Shown here: in pieces, positions 17,135-26,871 of the stretch
How the letters are laid out: each line of letters starts with the position of its first letter
How positions within the stretch are numbered: position 1 is the first letter of the stretch
Assembly (NCBI GenBank): GCA_020720115.1
Contig: DYPD01000038.1
Location: 1-32,358 of the forward strand
Origin: Thiomargarita sp.
GTDB taxonomy: Bacteria > Pseudomonadota > Gammaproteobacteria > Beggiatoales > Beggiatoaceae
Direction: 5' to 3'
Length of the DNA stretch: 32,358 nucleotides
Position numbers and translations under genes: made by a program
The notes under the pieces: model-generated
Database searches by the model: none
Seen by the model: the letters and a program-made list of their open reading frames with translations, nothing else
What the model was told of the DNA's origin: nothing

Positions 17135-19213
17135 TTACAGAGGCTGCCCACGATACAGTATTTTCTTTTCGCCTAAGTCTTGCTGGGCAGGTTGACGGAA
17201 ACGCTCTACTTCAGTTTGTAATCCGCGCGCCGCATCATTGAGTTGTTCAATGGCAAAGAAAGACTCTTGTAATGAATCTGAAGTTTGTTGCATTCCTTCA
17301 CCTAATTCAGCCATTTCCATATTGATTTCTTTAGATTTCTCCGATTGCTCAATCATCGCTTGCTTAACATTGTAAAAATTGGGCGATAGCAAACGCACCT
17401 GTTCAATAATACGATTCAGTTGCAGGCTGATTTTACCTACATCTTCAGCACTGTGGCGCACACCTTCGATAAACTTATCCATTTCCATCACACCTGCTGA
17501 GACCGCGCTCTGCATTTCTTTCATCATGCGTTCAATGTCTAAGGTAGCAACCGCAGTTTGATCTGCTAAACGCCGTATTTCTCTGGCTACTACATTGAAA
17601 CCGTGTCCATACTCGCCGGCTTTCTCAGCTTCTATGGCGGCATTCAGTGAGAGCAAGTTGGTTTGCTCGGCAACTTTAGTAATGGTGGTCACCACGCTAC
17701 TGATGTTTTCAGTTTTTTCGTTAATAGCTTCTAGGCGACTGGAAATTGCGGTAGACGCTTCTTCCATATGGTGCGTGACAATTTGCATCCGCGATAAATC
17801 CGATTGTCCATGCGAAGCAAATTCGGCAGTTTCTTCCGACATAGTCGCCACTGCTTCCATTGTTTGCACCAATTCATCTGATAAGGAAGTGATGGATTCT
17901 ACAGCACGAATGACTTTATTGGTTGAGTCCAATTGTGCCAACATAGTGGCTTTCTGCTGTTTGGCAGTGGCAGCTAATTCTGTAGCAGAGGAAGTAACCT
18001 GTACGCCAGCTCGGTGAATCTGATGAAGCACTTGGCGTTGTACTTCTACCATATGATTAATCGCATCACCCATTTGACCTATTTCATCATGAGAATTCAG
18101 ATGTAACTTAATTTTATTGTCACCTTCGCGCACTTTATTAGAGAACTCTACAATGCGTGCCATCGGTGCAAGAATGAATTTTGCGGTAATGAAAAACCCC
18201 AATAATGCCAATGCCAGAAGAATTGCCAGTAACACGCCCAGTAAGGTCATAGAAACCTTTTGCAAGCGGGATTCTTCTTGTTGTACCTCAAAAGTGTAAG
18301 CTAATATACCAATTTGACGCTGGCTAAAATCTTGCAAAGGTAGTATGCCCAGAACAAACTGATTTTTTTGTATCACACTAAGTTGTTGCCGTCCCTGTTC
18401 TAATATCTCAGCGGTCAACAAGGCTTCACCCAATTTATTGCCCGTTCCATACACATAAACATATTTATTTTCCAATACCGGATAGCGTTCTGGATCATTG
18501 AGCAAGGTGGTGATTTTCAAATATTCGGCATTCATGAATAAAAACAAATTTTGTTTCACCGCGGAATGCTGCACAGCACTGTCTAAAATGGGCGCTAGAT
18601 CAAGCAAGGCTTCCACCGAACCCAGCGCCTTACCCGCCTCGCTACGCACTGGCGCAAGACCGCGCAGAACAAAACCACCGCGTCCTAGTTCAATACCCTG
18701 CACTGGTTTGCCAGTGCGGTTTACTTCCAGCACGGTTTGGCGAAAATTGGATATATCATCCGATTTATCCTGCCCAACGCCATCTAGGCTGACCTGCTTG
18801 TCGCGCCATAGGCGCAACAGGCTACGTCCGTTGGGTAAATGAAAATGCAGCTTGAGCAAATCGCCCCCAAGCTGTTGACTGTAGCCTTCCACAATCGGAT
18901 GCAAAGCCTCGCGCAATTCTTCTCGTGCGGCTTGTGCTTGCGCGTCGTCTGCATCCTCAATGCTGCCTTGATGTGCCTTAGTAAAGGCTTGAATCACTAC
19001 GGGCAAGCGGGTAAACATAGCCGCTTTTTCCAACGCCTGACGTCCAGCAAATTCAATCGCCGCTTGCAACTCGTCGTTTTTTTGTTGCACTGTCTTGCGG
19101 TAGACCTCGGCTTTCAGGGTATCTAGCTCAGTGTTGATCATCATATAACCGAGCCAAGCCAGCACCAGCAAAGCACCGAACATAGGCAAAAAGATTTTCT
19201 GTTTTAAGGTCAT
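17135..19213 (-). CDS. Methyl-accepting chemotaxis protein with dCache-type sensor
   Basis: This 692-residue transmembrane chemoreceptor has TM1 at about 8-26, a large periplasmic domain (27-317), TM2 at about 320-345, a HAMP domain (346-400) and the cytoplasmic signalling rod. The rod's hairpin tip is EQTNLLSLNAAIEAEKAG (516-533), contacting CheA and CheW. The periplasmic part has FHLPNGRSLLRLWR (124-137), FRQTVLEVNRTGKPVQGIE (157-175) and GFVLRGLAPV (180-189), which match the dCache_3 pattern as I recall it. No C-terminal CheR-binding pentapeptide is seen. The ribosome site is weak. It is divergent from the second chemoreceptor. No che genes are in the window. The ligand is unknown. Confidence 0.9.
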   Translation of the reverse strand: MTLKQKIFLPMFGALLVLAWLGYMMINTELDTLKAEVYRKTVQQKNDELQAAIEFAGRQALEKAAMFTRLPVVIQAFTKAHQGSIEDADDAQAQAAREELREALHPIVEGYSQQLGGDLLKLHFHLPNGRSLLRLWRDKQVSLDGVGQDKSDDISNFRQTVLEVNRTGKPVQGIELGRGGFVLRGLAPVRSEAGKALGSVEALLDLAPILDSAVQHSAVKQNLFLFMNAEYLKITTLLNDPERYPVLENKYVYVYGTGNKLGEALLTAEILEQGRQQLSVIQKNQFVLGILPLQDFSQRQIGILAYTFEVQQEESRLQKVSMTLLGVLLAILLALALLGFFITAKFILAPMARIVEFSNKVREGDNKIKLHLNSHDEIGQMGDAINHMVEVQRQVLHQIHRAGVQVTSSATELAATAKQQKATMLAQLDSTNKVIRAVESITSLSDELVQTMEAVATMSEETAEFASHGQSDLSRMQIVTHHMEEASTAISSRLEAINEKTENISSVVTTITKVAEQTNLLSLNAAIEAEKAGEYGHGFNVVAREIRRLADQTAVATLDIERMMKEMQSAVSAGVMEMDKFIEGVRHSAEDVGKISLQLNRIIEQVRLLSPNFYNVKQAMIEQSEKSKEINMEMAELGEGMQQTSDSLQESFFAIEQLNDAARGLQTEVERFRQPAQQDLGEKKILYRGQPL

Positions 19214-19307
19214 GAAATAAGCCCGTAGAAAATGGAATAGTTGCGCACTGAATTGTTATACTGCCTTTTGTATTCAATAAAAATCAGAAGCTTGAATACT
19301 CTATCTC

Positions 19308-19405
19308 AGCAGAATCTGTAATATAACCGATCTAAAGTGGCTGCGTGAAAGTATTATACCCTTGAAAATTTTCTTGCTAAGATGCAATTGCTAACAGATT
19401 CTGCT
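19308..19405. repeat. 12-bp inverted repeat, 74 bp apart
   Basis: AGCAGAATCTGT at 19308-19319 is repeated in exact inverse as ACAGATTCTGCT at 19394-19405. The arms flank 74 bp of AT-rich DNA in the divergent promoter region. This could be a pair of regulator sites acting by looping, or the ends of a tiny decayed element. Confidence 0.45.
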
Positions 19406-19417
19406 TTGCTTTTGTGG

Positions 19418-19451
19418 TATTGAGTTGAGCACAACGAGGCACAACTCAATA
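19418..19451. repeat. 10-bp inverted repeat, possible operator
   Basis: TATTGAGTTG (19418-19427) and CAACTCAATA (19442-19451) are exact inverse copies 14 bp apart, about 150 bp before the plus-strand chemoreceptor start. The spacing suits a dimeric regulator on one DNA face. Confidence 0.4.
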
Positions 19452-19600
19452 GGGCGCAACTATCAGTATCCGCCAACCCTTAGCAAGCGGTTGATTACAT
19501 GAATATTGCATATCGCTTGGCAATTTGTTTAGCCAAACTTGCTGCACCACTAAACTCGCTGTTTTACGATTTTACCAAGCTACCGAGGAAATAACCTTAG

Positions 19601-21565
19601 ATGAACTTAAAAATCAGCACCCGCCTCATGTTAGGATTTGGCATCATCTTGCTGCTGGTAGGTATTCTCAGCGCCCTTGCCATTAACAAAATGCAAATTT
19701 TGTCTGAGCGCACAGAATTGTTATACCGCCATCCTTTTACTGTCAGCACTGCCACTTTGCGTATTGATAATGCCATTAAAACCATGCAGTTGCAGTTAGA
19801 ACAAATGCGCTATTCGCAAGACCCAAACATCTATGCGCAAACTGTGGCGCAAGTGCAAGCTGCCAGCCAAGCCTTAGAACAAGATTTTGCTCTGGTTAAG
19901 GAACGCTACTTAGGCGACATGAACTCCGTTCATAGTGCTCAACAAGCCTTTGAGAGGTGGAAACAACTGATCGATCAACGGCTCGCGTTGTTAAAAGATC
20001 ATAATCAAGAGCAAATGCTAGAACAAATGCGGCAAAATTTAGTGGAAAATCAGAAAAAATTGGATCAGCAGATGCAATGGATTATTGATTTCTCTAAAAA
20101 CCAAGCTGATGAGTTTATTGCCAATGCTCAACAACAAGCACAACAAAGCGATAAAAAAGTGGATGTAGCATTGATGAATCAGCAGCCTTTTACCATTAGT
20201 CATGCCGTCTTGAGTATTGATGCCCATATCAGTCGTATTCATGTGCTTAGCCAGAACATGTACCCTGCTTATCTAAAAGGACGTTACACTCAAATTGGGC
20301 AATATGCGCAAGAAATTGACGGATTACATCAACGCATAAAAGATGGCTTTGCACTGGTTAAAGAACGATTTTCCGGTGATTTACAAAAAATATACACAAT
20401 GTTAGCACTCTATGAAGAGTGGAAGCAGGGTATAGATAATCAAACCCGTGTGTTAGTGGATAACCGCGTTGCACTTGAACTTGCTGAATTAGAGAAACAA
20501 GAAACTGAAAAACTTCAATTGCTGGAAAACAAATTGCAGGAAATCATTGAATTTGCTGCAAATAAAGCTATTAGTTTCCGCGATGCTTCGCGCCAAATAC
20601 GAGAACAGGCGTTAGATTTTATGTATTGGTTGATTGCCATTGTGATGATGCTCTGCTTGCTTATGGGCTATCAAATTAGTCGCCAAATTATCCGTAGCCT
20701 GGCGCAATCTATAGATTTTTCTAAGAAATTAGCCAGCGGCGATTTCAGCACACGGTTCCCAGTTCCTGCAAACAGCAAAGATGAAACCCACCAAGTATTA
20801 GCCGCGATGAATGACATGGCGAATACCTTGGAAACTATCATCCGTGACGTGTGGGCGGCAACTGAGCAGATTACCAATGCGTCTGAGCAAGTCAGCGCCA
20901 CTTCCCAGGCATTAGCACAAGGGAGTAATGAACAAGCTGCTAGCCTTGAAGAAACCACGACTGCCATTGAAGAAATGAATGCGGGTTTAGAACAGAATGC
21001 TGAGAATGCACAAAGCACCCGCACGATTGCTAATCAAACGGAAGAAATGTCGCTTAAGGGCGGCAAGGCAGTGGAAGAAACTGTTAAAGCCATGCGGAGC
21101 ATTGCGCAGAAAATCGGTATTATTGAGGAAATCTCTTACCAAACTAATTTGTTGGCACTGAATGCTGCGATTGAAGCGGCTAGAGCCAGTGAACACGGAC
21201 GCGGCTTTGCGGTGGTGGCAGAAGAAGTGCGCCAGTTAGCTGAGCGTAGTCAGGTTTCTGCTAAGGAAATCAGAAATTTAGCCGGCAACAGCGTAGCGGT
21301 GGCAGAGCAGGCTGGCGGTTTTTTGGCAGAAATGCTGCCAGAAATCCGCAAAACCGCTAACTTGGTGCGAGAAATCGCCGCTGCCAATAGTGAACAAACT
21401 ACCAGTATTGGGCAAATCAATCAAACAATGGTGCAATTGGATCACATTACCCAACAAAACGCTTCTGCGGCTGAAGAACTGGCTTCTTCCAGCGAAGAAA
21501 TGTCTGCTCAAGCGCAAAACCTGCGTGACATGATGCGCTATTTCAAAATCAAGGCGGAAGAGTAA
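19601..21565 (+). CDS. Methyl-accepting chemotaxis protein with duplicated helical sensor
   Basis: This 654-residue chemoreceptor has TM1 at about 9-28, a periplasmic region 29-338, TM2 at about 339-357, HAMP (358-412) and a signalling rod with tip [17 protein letters not shown] (513-529) and the flanking [18 protein letters not shown]. The sensor is an internal duplication: [12 protein letters not shown] (45-56) recurs as [12 protein letters not shown] (196-207), FALVKER recurs at 96-102 and 250-256, and W-K-Q-x-I-D at 120-125 and 274-279. Each unit is about 150 residues and helical, like four-helix-bundle sensors. No CheR-binding pentapeptide is seen. GAGGA lies 11 nt upstream of the start. 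The cyclase gene follows after 30 bp. Confidence 0.92.
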   Translation: MNLKISTRLMLGFGIILLLVGILSALAINKMQILSERTELLYRHPFTVSTATLRIDNAIKTMQLQLEQMRYSQDPNIYAQTVAQVQAASQALEQDFALVKERYLGDMNSVHSAQQAFERWKQLIDQRLALLKDHNQEQMLEQMRQNLVENQKKLDQQMQWIIDFSKNQADEFIANAQQQAQQSDKKVDVALMNQQPFTISHAVLSIDAHISRIHVLSQNMYPAYLKGRYTQIGQYAQEIDGLHQRIKDGFALVKERFSGDLQKIYTMLALYEEWKQGIDNQTRVLVDNRVALELAELEKQETEKLQLLENKLQEIIEFAANKAISFRDASRQIREQALDFMYWLIAIVMMLCLLMGYQISRQIIRSLAQSIDFSKKLASGDFSTRFPVPANSKDETHQVLAAMNDMANTLETIIRDVWAATEQITNASEQVSATSQALAQGSNEQAASLEETTTAIEEMNAGLEQNAENAQSTRTIANQTEEMSLKGGKAVEETVKAMRSIAQKIGIIEEISYQTNLLALNAAIEAARASEHGRGFAVVAEEVRQLAERSQVSAKEIRNLAGNSVAVAEQAGGFLAEMLPEIRKTANLVREIAAANSEQTTSIGQINQTMVQLDHITQQNASAAEELASSSEEMSAQAQNLRDMMRYFKIKAEE

Positions 21566-21595
21566 TGCCGCACGCAAGTACACAGCCACCCCATC

Positions 21596-23434
21596 ATGCC
21601 TCATCTCCGTCATAACGCGACTCTGCAAGATTTACAGTTATTTGATGCTTGCCTGGACATTAGCCAGCCGAGCACCTGTGTTAGCGAATTGTTTACGAAA
21701 AATCCGCGTTTACCTGGTGTGGCGTTGTTTGATGCGGGGCAATTGCGTCATCTGGTTTCGCGCTCGCATTTTATGGAGTTGATGAGTCAGCCTTACAGTA
21801 ACGATTTGTTTTTCCGACGTAAAGCTGAAAGCCTGTTGAAATATTTGCCACAAGCGCCCTTGTGTATTCCGGCAAACACCGTCATAGGTTCGGCGGCGGC
21901 TATGTGTTTGCAGCGCCCTTTGACGCAGTTGCAAGAGCCGGTGGTGGTGTTGCGCGATGATGGTAGTTGTGCGGGTTTGCTGGATATGCAGCAATTATTG
22001 TTGGCATATGTGCAGATTTATGTGCATACGGTGAAATTGCTCGAACACCGCGAACAGGAGCTGCACGCACTGTTTGCAGCCATGAGCGATGATGTGTTGT
22101 TGCTAAATGCGCAAGGTTTTTACCGCATGATAGGCGCGGCGCGTCCGCACATGCTACATCATCAGTTTCCGGCATTAATCGGCAAGCGTTTGCACGATCT
22201 GCTACCTGCTACCGATGCCAAGGATTTTGTGCAGCACATTCAGCATTGTTTGCGGCAACAAGCAACGATCAGCTTTGAATATCGCTTGCGGCGTTGGGGA
22301 CAAAACAATTGGTTTTCCGCCAGCTTGTCGCCCGTATCGCAGGACTGGGCGGTGCTGGTGGCGCACGATGTGACGCGGCGGCGGTGCATGGAAGCCTCTT
22401 TGCGTTTGTCGGAGGAAAAATTTTCTAAAGCTTTTCGTGCCAGTCCTGATGCCATTATGTTGACACGCCAGGAAGACGGCTTGTTTTTGGACGTGAATAC
22501 CAGTTTTGAAGAAATTTTTGGGTATCGCGCCAAAGAAGTCATTGGCAAAAGTTCCCTGCATGTCGGGCTATGGTTAAATCCGGCAGATCGCCAAGCGATG
22601 CTCGATAAGCTCAAGCAAGAGGGACAAGTGCAAGCGATGGAATTTCAGTTTCGTACCGCTGACGGGTCCCTGCGTTATGTGGAGTTTTCCGCAGAAGAGA
22701 TTGATTTACAAGGGGATATTTATGTGTTGGCAGTGGTGCATGATATTACGCGCCGCAAGCAAACCCTGCAAGCTTTGCAAGAAGCCCAAGAAAAATCCGA
22801 ACGCTTGCTGCTGAATATTTTGCCCAAACCCATTGCCGAGCAGCTTAAGCATTCGCCACAAGCAATTGCTGAATACCACCCACAAGCCACGATTTTATTT
22901 TCCGATATAGTGGGTTTCACGCCCTTATCAGCGCGTTTATCGCCCATAGAATTAGTCAATTTGCTCAATTTGATTTTTTCCGTGTTTGATCATCTGGCAG
23001 AAAAGCATGGTCTGGAAAAAATCAAAACCATCGGCGATGCCTATATGGTCGTCGGTGGTTTACCCGAAGCTCGCACTGATCATGTCGAGGCAGTGGCAAA
23101 TTTGGCGCTGGACATGTTGGAAGCCCTTAACGCCTTTCAAGGCTTTGATCCGCCATTACAAATTCGCATAGGCATCAACACCGGAGCGGTCGTTGCTGGG
23201 GTGATTGGCAAGAAAAAATTCAGTTACGATCTGTGGGGCGATACCGTCAATGTCGCCAGCCGCATGGAATCCAAAGGCGAAATCGGCAAAATTCAAGTTA
23301 CGCAAGTGGTGTTTGAGGCGCTGCAAAACACCCACATCTTAGTCGAGCGCGGCATGATTGACATCAAAGGCAAGGGCTTGATGCGCACTTTTTGGTTGCT
23401 CAGCAAGCTCCCAGAGCATCCCGCTGCACGTTAA
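21596..23434 (+). CDS. Class III adenylate cyclase with N-terminal sensor and two PAS domains
   Basis: This 612-residue protein has no membrane segment. Residues 10-145 resemble a CBS-like module (GVALFD, then LLDMQQLLLAYV), residues 155-262 and 270-388 are PAS domains (the second ends in VHDITRRK), 395-415 is the coiled cyclase linker (LLLNILPKPIAEQL), and 428-600 is the cyclase. Metal aspartates are D437 (FSDIVGFT) and D481 (IGDAYM). Purine-selecting K477 and D545 (YDLWGD) fit adenylate rather than guanylate cyclase. N552 and R556 are the transition-state residues, so it should be active. The ATG at 21596 has no good ribosome site; it lies 30 bp after the chemoreceptor stop, so coupled expression is likely. 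Confidence 0.92.
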   Translation: MPHLRHNATLQDLQLFDACLDISQPSTCVSELFTKNPRLPGVALFDAGQLRHLVSRSHFMELMSQPYSNDLFFRRKAESLLKYLPQAPLCIPANTVIGSAAAMCLQRPLTQLQEPVVVLRDDGSCAGLLDMQQLLLAYVQIYVHTVKLLEHREQELHALFAAMSDDVLLLNAQGFYRMIGAARPHMLHHQFPALIGKRLHDLLPATDAKDFVQHIQHCLRQQATISFEYRLRRWGQNNWFSASLSPVSQDWAVLVAHDVTRRRCMEASLRLSEEKFSKAFRASPDAIMLTRQEDGLFLDVNTSFEEIFGYRAKEVIGKSSLHVGLWLNPADRQAMLDKLKQEGQVQAMEFQFRTADGSLRYVEFSAEEIDLQGDIYVLAVVHDITRRKQTLQALQEAQEKSERLLLNILPKPIAEQLKHSPQAIAEYHPQATILFSDIVGFTPLSARLSPIELVNLLNLIFSVFDHLAEKHGLEKIKTIGDAYMVVGGLPEARTDHVEAVANLALDMLEALNAFQGFDPPLQIRIGINTGAVVAGVIGKKKFSYDLWGDTVNVASRMESKGEIGKIQVTQVVFEALQNTHILVERGMIDIKGKGLMRTFWLLSKLPEHPAAR

Positions 23435-23661
23435 ACATTTGCCAGAGCATCTTATTGTGCTATGCAGCAATTATTTTAGTTTCATGCGTTTACTTAGATT
23501 TTTAACTCGGCTACCCTATACCCATTCAAAAATTACCCGCCCCACCAACTGGGTAAAATTTTATAACTCTTTATCAATAAACTAGGTTTTTTGCGTTTAA
23601 AAGCGCCCTTTTCGGCGGTTTTGAGCATAGTTTTAGCCATCTTTTAGGAGACCATCAGTCC
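23435..23661. other. Upstream region of class I phaC
   Basis: These 227 bp of AT-rich DNA contain no supported gene. A short imperfect dyad (TTACCC ... GGGTAA, 23533-23556) stands in the middle and could be an operator. TAGGAG at 23645-23650 is the ribosome site of phaC. Confidence 0.4.
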
Positions 23662-25416
23662 ATGAGCGATTCGCAGACCGAATTTAAAAACCCACAAGAG
23701 ATTTTTGCCGCCTTTGCCAAACAAGCTGAAGGCTTTATGCACGGCTTTGCCGCTGAACAAAACCAAGAAATGCTTAAGCATTTCACCCAGGCTTGGAGCA
23801 GCATTGCGCAGGATTCTGCGCAGCAGCCGCAAAAATGGATGGCGTTGATGCAAGAATTTCAGCAGCAACAAATGAATCTGTGGATAAGTTTTTGGGAAAA
23901 ACCCAATGGCGAGCGTCAGCCAGTGATTACGCCGCCCAAAGGGGACCGGCGTTTTGCCAGCGAAGCTTGGAATGAAAATCCGGTGTTTGATTACCTTAAA
24001 CAATCCTATTTGTTGACTTCTGACTTGCTACTGAAAAGTGCGCAAGCGGCGAATTTGGATGAAGATAATCAAAAACGTCTGAATTTTTACACGCGCTATT
24101 TTATTGATGCCATTGCGCCTAGCAACTTTGCGGCGACCAATCCTGAAGTCATGCAGCAAGCCATTGAAACTAAAGGGCAAAGCCTAATTAATGGATTAAA
24201 AAATCTGCTCGGCGACATGGAAAAAGGGCGCATCAGCATGACCGATGAGTCAGCCTTCAAGCTGGGCGAAAATCTCGCCATTACGCCAGGGGCAGTAGTT
24301 TACGAAAACGATTTAATGCAGTTAATTCAATACAAGCCCAGCACCGAAACCGTTGCAGAAAATCCAGTGGTGATTGTGCCGCCGTGCATAAACAAGTATT
24401 ACATCATGGATTTACAGCCCGGTAATTCGCTAGTTAAATACATGGTAGATCAAGGGCATACGGTGTTTTTGATTTCCTGGGTTAATCCTGATGTGGAACT
24501 AGCGGACACCAGTTGGGATGATTATATCGAGCGCGGACCACTGCAAGCCTTTGAAATTGTTAAAACAATCAGCGGTGCGAAAAAACTCAACGCAGTCGCC
24601 TGGTGCGTTGGCGGCACTATTCTCGGCATGGCGTTGTCTGTGTTACATGCGCGACGTAAACAAGCGATGATCGCTTCTGCGACCTATCTCACTACCCTGC
24701 TAGATTTCTCCGAACCTGGCAACATAGGCGTGTTCTTAAACGAAGCCCAATTGGCACAACGCGAAGCCCAATTAAAATATACCAAAGTCCTGTCCGGTAA
24801 GGATTTAGCTTTGGCTTTCAATATGTTACGCGCTAATGATTTGATTTGGTCGTATGTAGTCAACAACTATTTGAAAGGACAAGCGCCGACGCCCTTTGAC
24901 ATCCTCTACTGGAACAGCGATTCCACCAACCTACCCGCCGCCATGTACAGCTACTATTTGCGCACTATGTACTTGGATAACAAGGTGATAGAAGCAGATG
25001 CCCTGGAAGTCTGCGGAACTAAAAACAATCTGTCAAAAATCAAAACGCCCAGCTATTTCCTCTCCACCATTGAAGACCACATTGCGCCTTGGAAAACCAC
25101 GTTCAAGGGCACAGAAGTCATGGGCGGCTCAGTGGAATTTGTGCTCGGCGGTAGCGGACACATTGCGGGCGTCATCAACCCGCCGTACAAAGAAAAACGC
25201 AATCATTGGGTCGGTGGCGAACTGGGGCAGGGCGCAGAAAAATGGTTAGAAAGCGCCACTTCCAAGCCCGGAAGCTGGTGGCCGCACTGGGCAGAATGGG
25301 TTAAGCAATACAGTGGTGAGCGGGTCGCAGCGCGTACAGAGCTTGGTAACCAGACTTATCAAGTCATTGAAGCCGCGCCCGGTCGCTATGTTAAACGTCG
25401 CATTGATCAAAAATAA
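23662..25416 (+). CDS. phaC: Class I poly(3-hydroxyalkanoate) synthase PhaC
   Basis: This 584-residue synthase is the long single-subunit type (589 in Cupriavidus), acting on short-chain 3-hydroxyacyl-CoA at granule surfaces. It has the variable N-terminal helical domain (1-100) and an alpha/beta hydrolase core with C315, D472 (EDHIAPW) and H500 (GSGHIAG) as the triad. The box around the nucleophile reads A-W-C-V-G-G (313-318), with Ala where the family consensus G-x-C-x-G-G has Gly. Downstream landmarks FDILYWN and the PGSWWPHWAEW tail are typical. TAGGAG lies 11 nt before the ATG. It stops 18 bp before tmk and has no phaA, phaB or phaR beside it. Confidence 0.95.
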   Translation: MSDSQTEFKNPQEIFAAFAKQAEGFMHGFAAEQNQEMLKHFTQAWSSIAQDSAQQPQKWMALMQEFQQQQMNLWISFWEKPNGERQPVITPPKGDRRFASEAWNENPVFDYLKQSYLLTSDLLLKSAQAANLDEDNQKRLNFYTRYFIDAIAPSNFAATNPEVMQQAIETKGQSLINGLKNLLGDMEKGRISMTDESAFKLGENLAITPGAVVYENDLMQLIQYKPSTETVAENPVVIVPPCINKYYIMDLQPGNSLVKYMVDQGHTVFLISWVNPDVELADTSWDDYIERGPLQAFEIVKTISGAKKLNAVAWCVGGTILGMALSVLHARRKQAMIASATYLTTLLDFSEPGNIGVFLNEAQLAQREAQLKYTKVLSGKDLALAFNMLRANDLIWSYVVNNYLKGQAPTPFDILYWNSDSTNLPAAMYSYYLRTMYLDNKVIEADALEVCGTKNNLSKIKTPSYFLSTIEDHIAPWKTTFKGTEVMGGSVEFVLGGSGHIAGVINPPYKEKRNHWVGGELGQGAEKWLESATSKPGSWWPHWAEWVKQYSGERVAARTELGNQTYQVIEAAPGRYVKRRIDQK

Positions 25417-26037
<621 letters not shown>

Positions 26038-26057
26038 CTGCCTGACGGTTTGGATAT

Positions 26058-26858
26058 TTACTTAAAAAACAATGCTTTGAGTTCTGCGCCCGGATCCGGT
26101 TGGCGCATAAAAGCTTCGCCAACCAAAAAAGCATTGACTTGCTGTGAGCGCATTTTTTCCACATCTGCGCGGGTGTGAATACCGCTTTCGGTCACGGGGA
26201 TACGATCTGGCGGAATCTGCGCCAAGAGTTCCAACGTGGTGTCTAGGCGCGTGACAAAGGTGCGCAAATCGCGGTTGTTGATGCCCAGCAGCGGCAGATT
26301 CAGCGACAAAGCGCGTTGCAACTCAGCCGCATCATGCACCTCAACCAACACATCCATGCCCAATTCACTTGCCAAGCCGCTTAATGCTTGCATTTGTGCA
26401 TCTTCTAACACTGCCGCGATGAGCAAGATACAGTCAGCGCCCCAACTGCGAGCGGCATAGACTTGGTAGGGATCAATCATAAAGTCCTTGCACAAAGCGG
26501 GTAAGGCGCACGCGGCACGGGCTTGGGTGAGGTATTCCGGCGCGCCTTGAAAAAAATCCCGATCCGTGAGCACCGAGAGACAGGCTGCGCCGTTGGCGGC
26601 ATAGCTTTGCGCGATAGCAACGGGATCGAAATGCTCGCGCAACACCCCTTTGCTGGGCGAAGCTTTTTTGATTTCGGCGATCACACCCGCCTGTCCAGCG
26701 GACAGATGCGCTTGCAAGGCGCGAACAAAACCGCGTGGCGACGACGCCTCAGCCGCTTGCTGGCGTACTGCTGCGAGGCTCAAGTGTGCTTGAGCGTGCT
26801 GGATTTCTTCCGCTTTACGCTGGATGATTTTCTGTAAAATATCAGGCGGTTTCTGCAT
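26058..26858 (-). CDS. trpC: Indole-3-glycerol-phosphate synthase TrpC
   Basis: TrpC closes the indole ring from carboxyphenylaminodeoxyribulose phosphate in tryptophan synthesis. The 266-residue monofunctional barrel has the N-terminal helix [12 protein letters not shown], the substrate-binding [10 protein letters not shown] (62-71), CLSVLTD (93-99), [10 protein letters not shown] (123-132) with the catalytic lysine, and VTESGIH for phosphate binding. The start at 26858 has AAGGGG about 9 nt upstream; an in-frame start at 26891 would overlap argS and is rejected. It begins 13 bp after the argS stop, so the two form a transcription unit. trpD and trpG, the usual neighbours, are absent from this window. 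Confidence 0.95.
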   Translation of the reverse strand: MQKPPDILQKIIQRKAEEIQHAQAHLSLAAVRQQAAEASSPRGFVRALQAHLSAGQAGVIAEIKKASPSKGVLREHFDPVAIAQSYAANGAACLSVLTDRDFFQGAPEYLTQARAACALPALCKDFMIDPYQVYAARSWGADCILLIAAVLEDAQMQALSGLASELGMDVLVEVHDAAELQRALSLNLPLLGINNRDLRTFVTRLDTTLELLAQIPPDRIPVTESGIHTRADVEKMRSQQVNAFLVGEAFMRQPDPGAELKALFFK

Positions 26859-26871
26859 GTTATTTAGCCCC

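Larger units (their letters stand above)
19214..19600. other. 387-bp regulatory gap between divergent chemoreceptor genes
   Basis: No gene is supported here. It carries two inverted repeats: a 12-bp pair at 19308-19319 and 19394-19405, and a 10-bp pair at 19418-19427 and 19442-19451. I looked for a sigma-28 flagellar promoter (TAAA-N15-GCCGATAA type) and did not find a convincing one. GAGGA lies about 11 nt before the plus-strand chemoreceptor start. Confidence 0.5.

Noticed and set aside
19214-19600. Sigma-28 flagellar promoter for the chemoreceptors
   Set aside because: No TAAA and GCCGATAA boxes at the right spacing on either strand.
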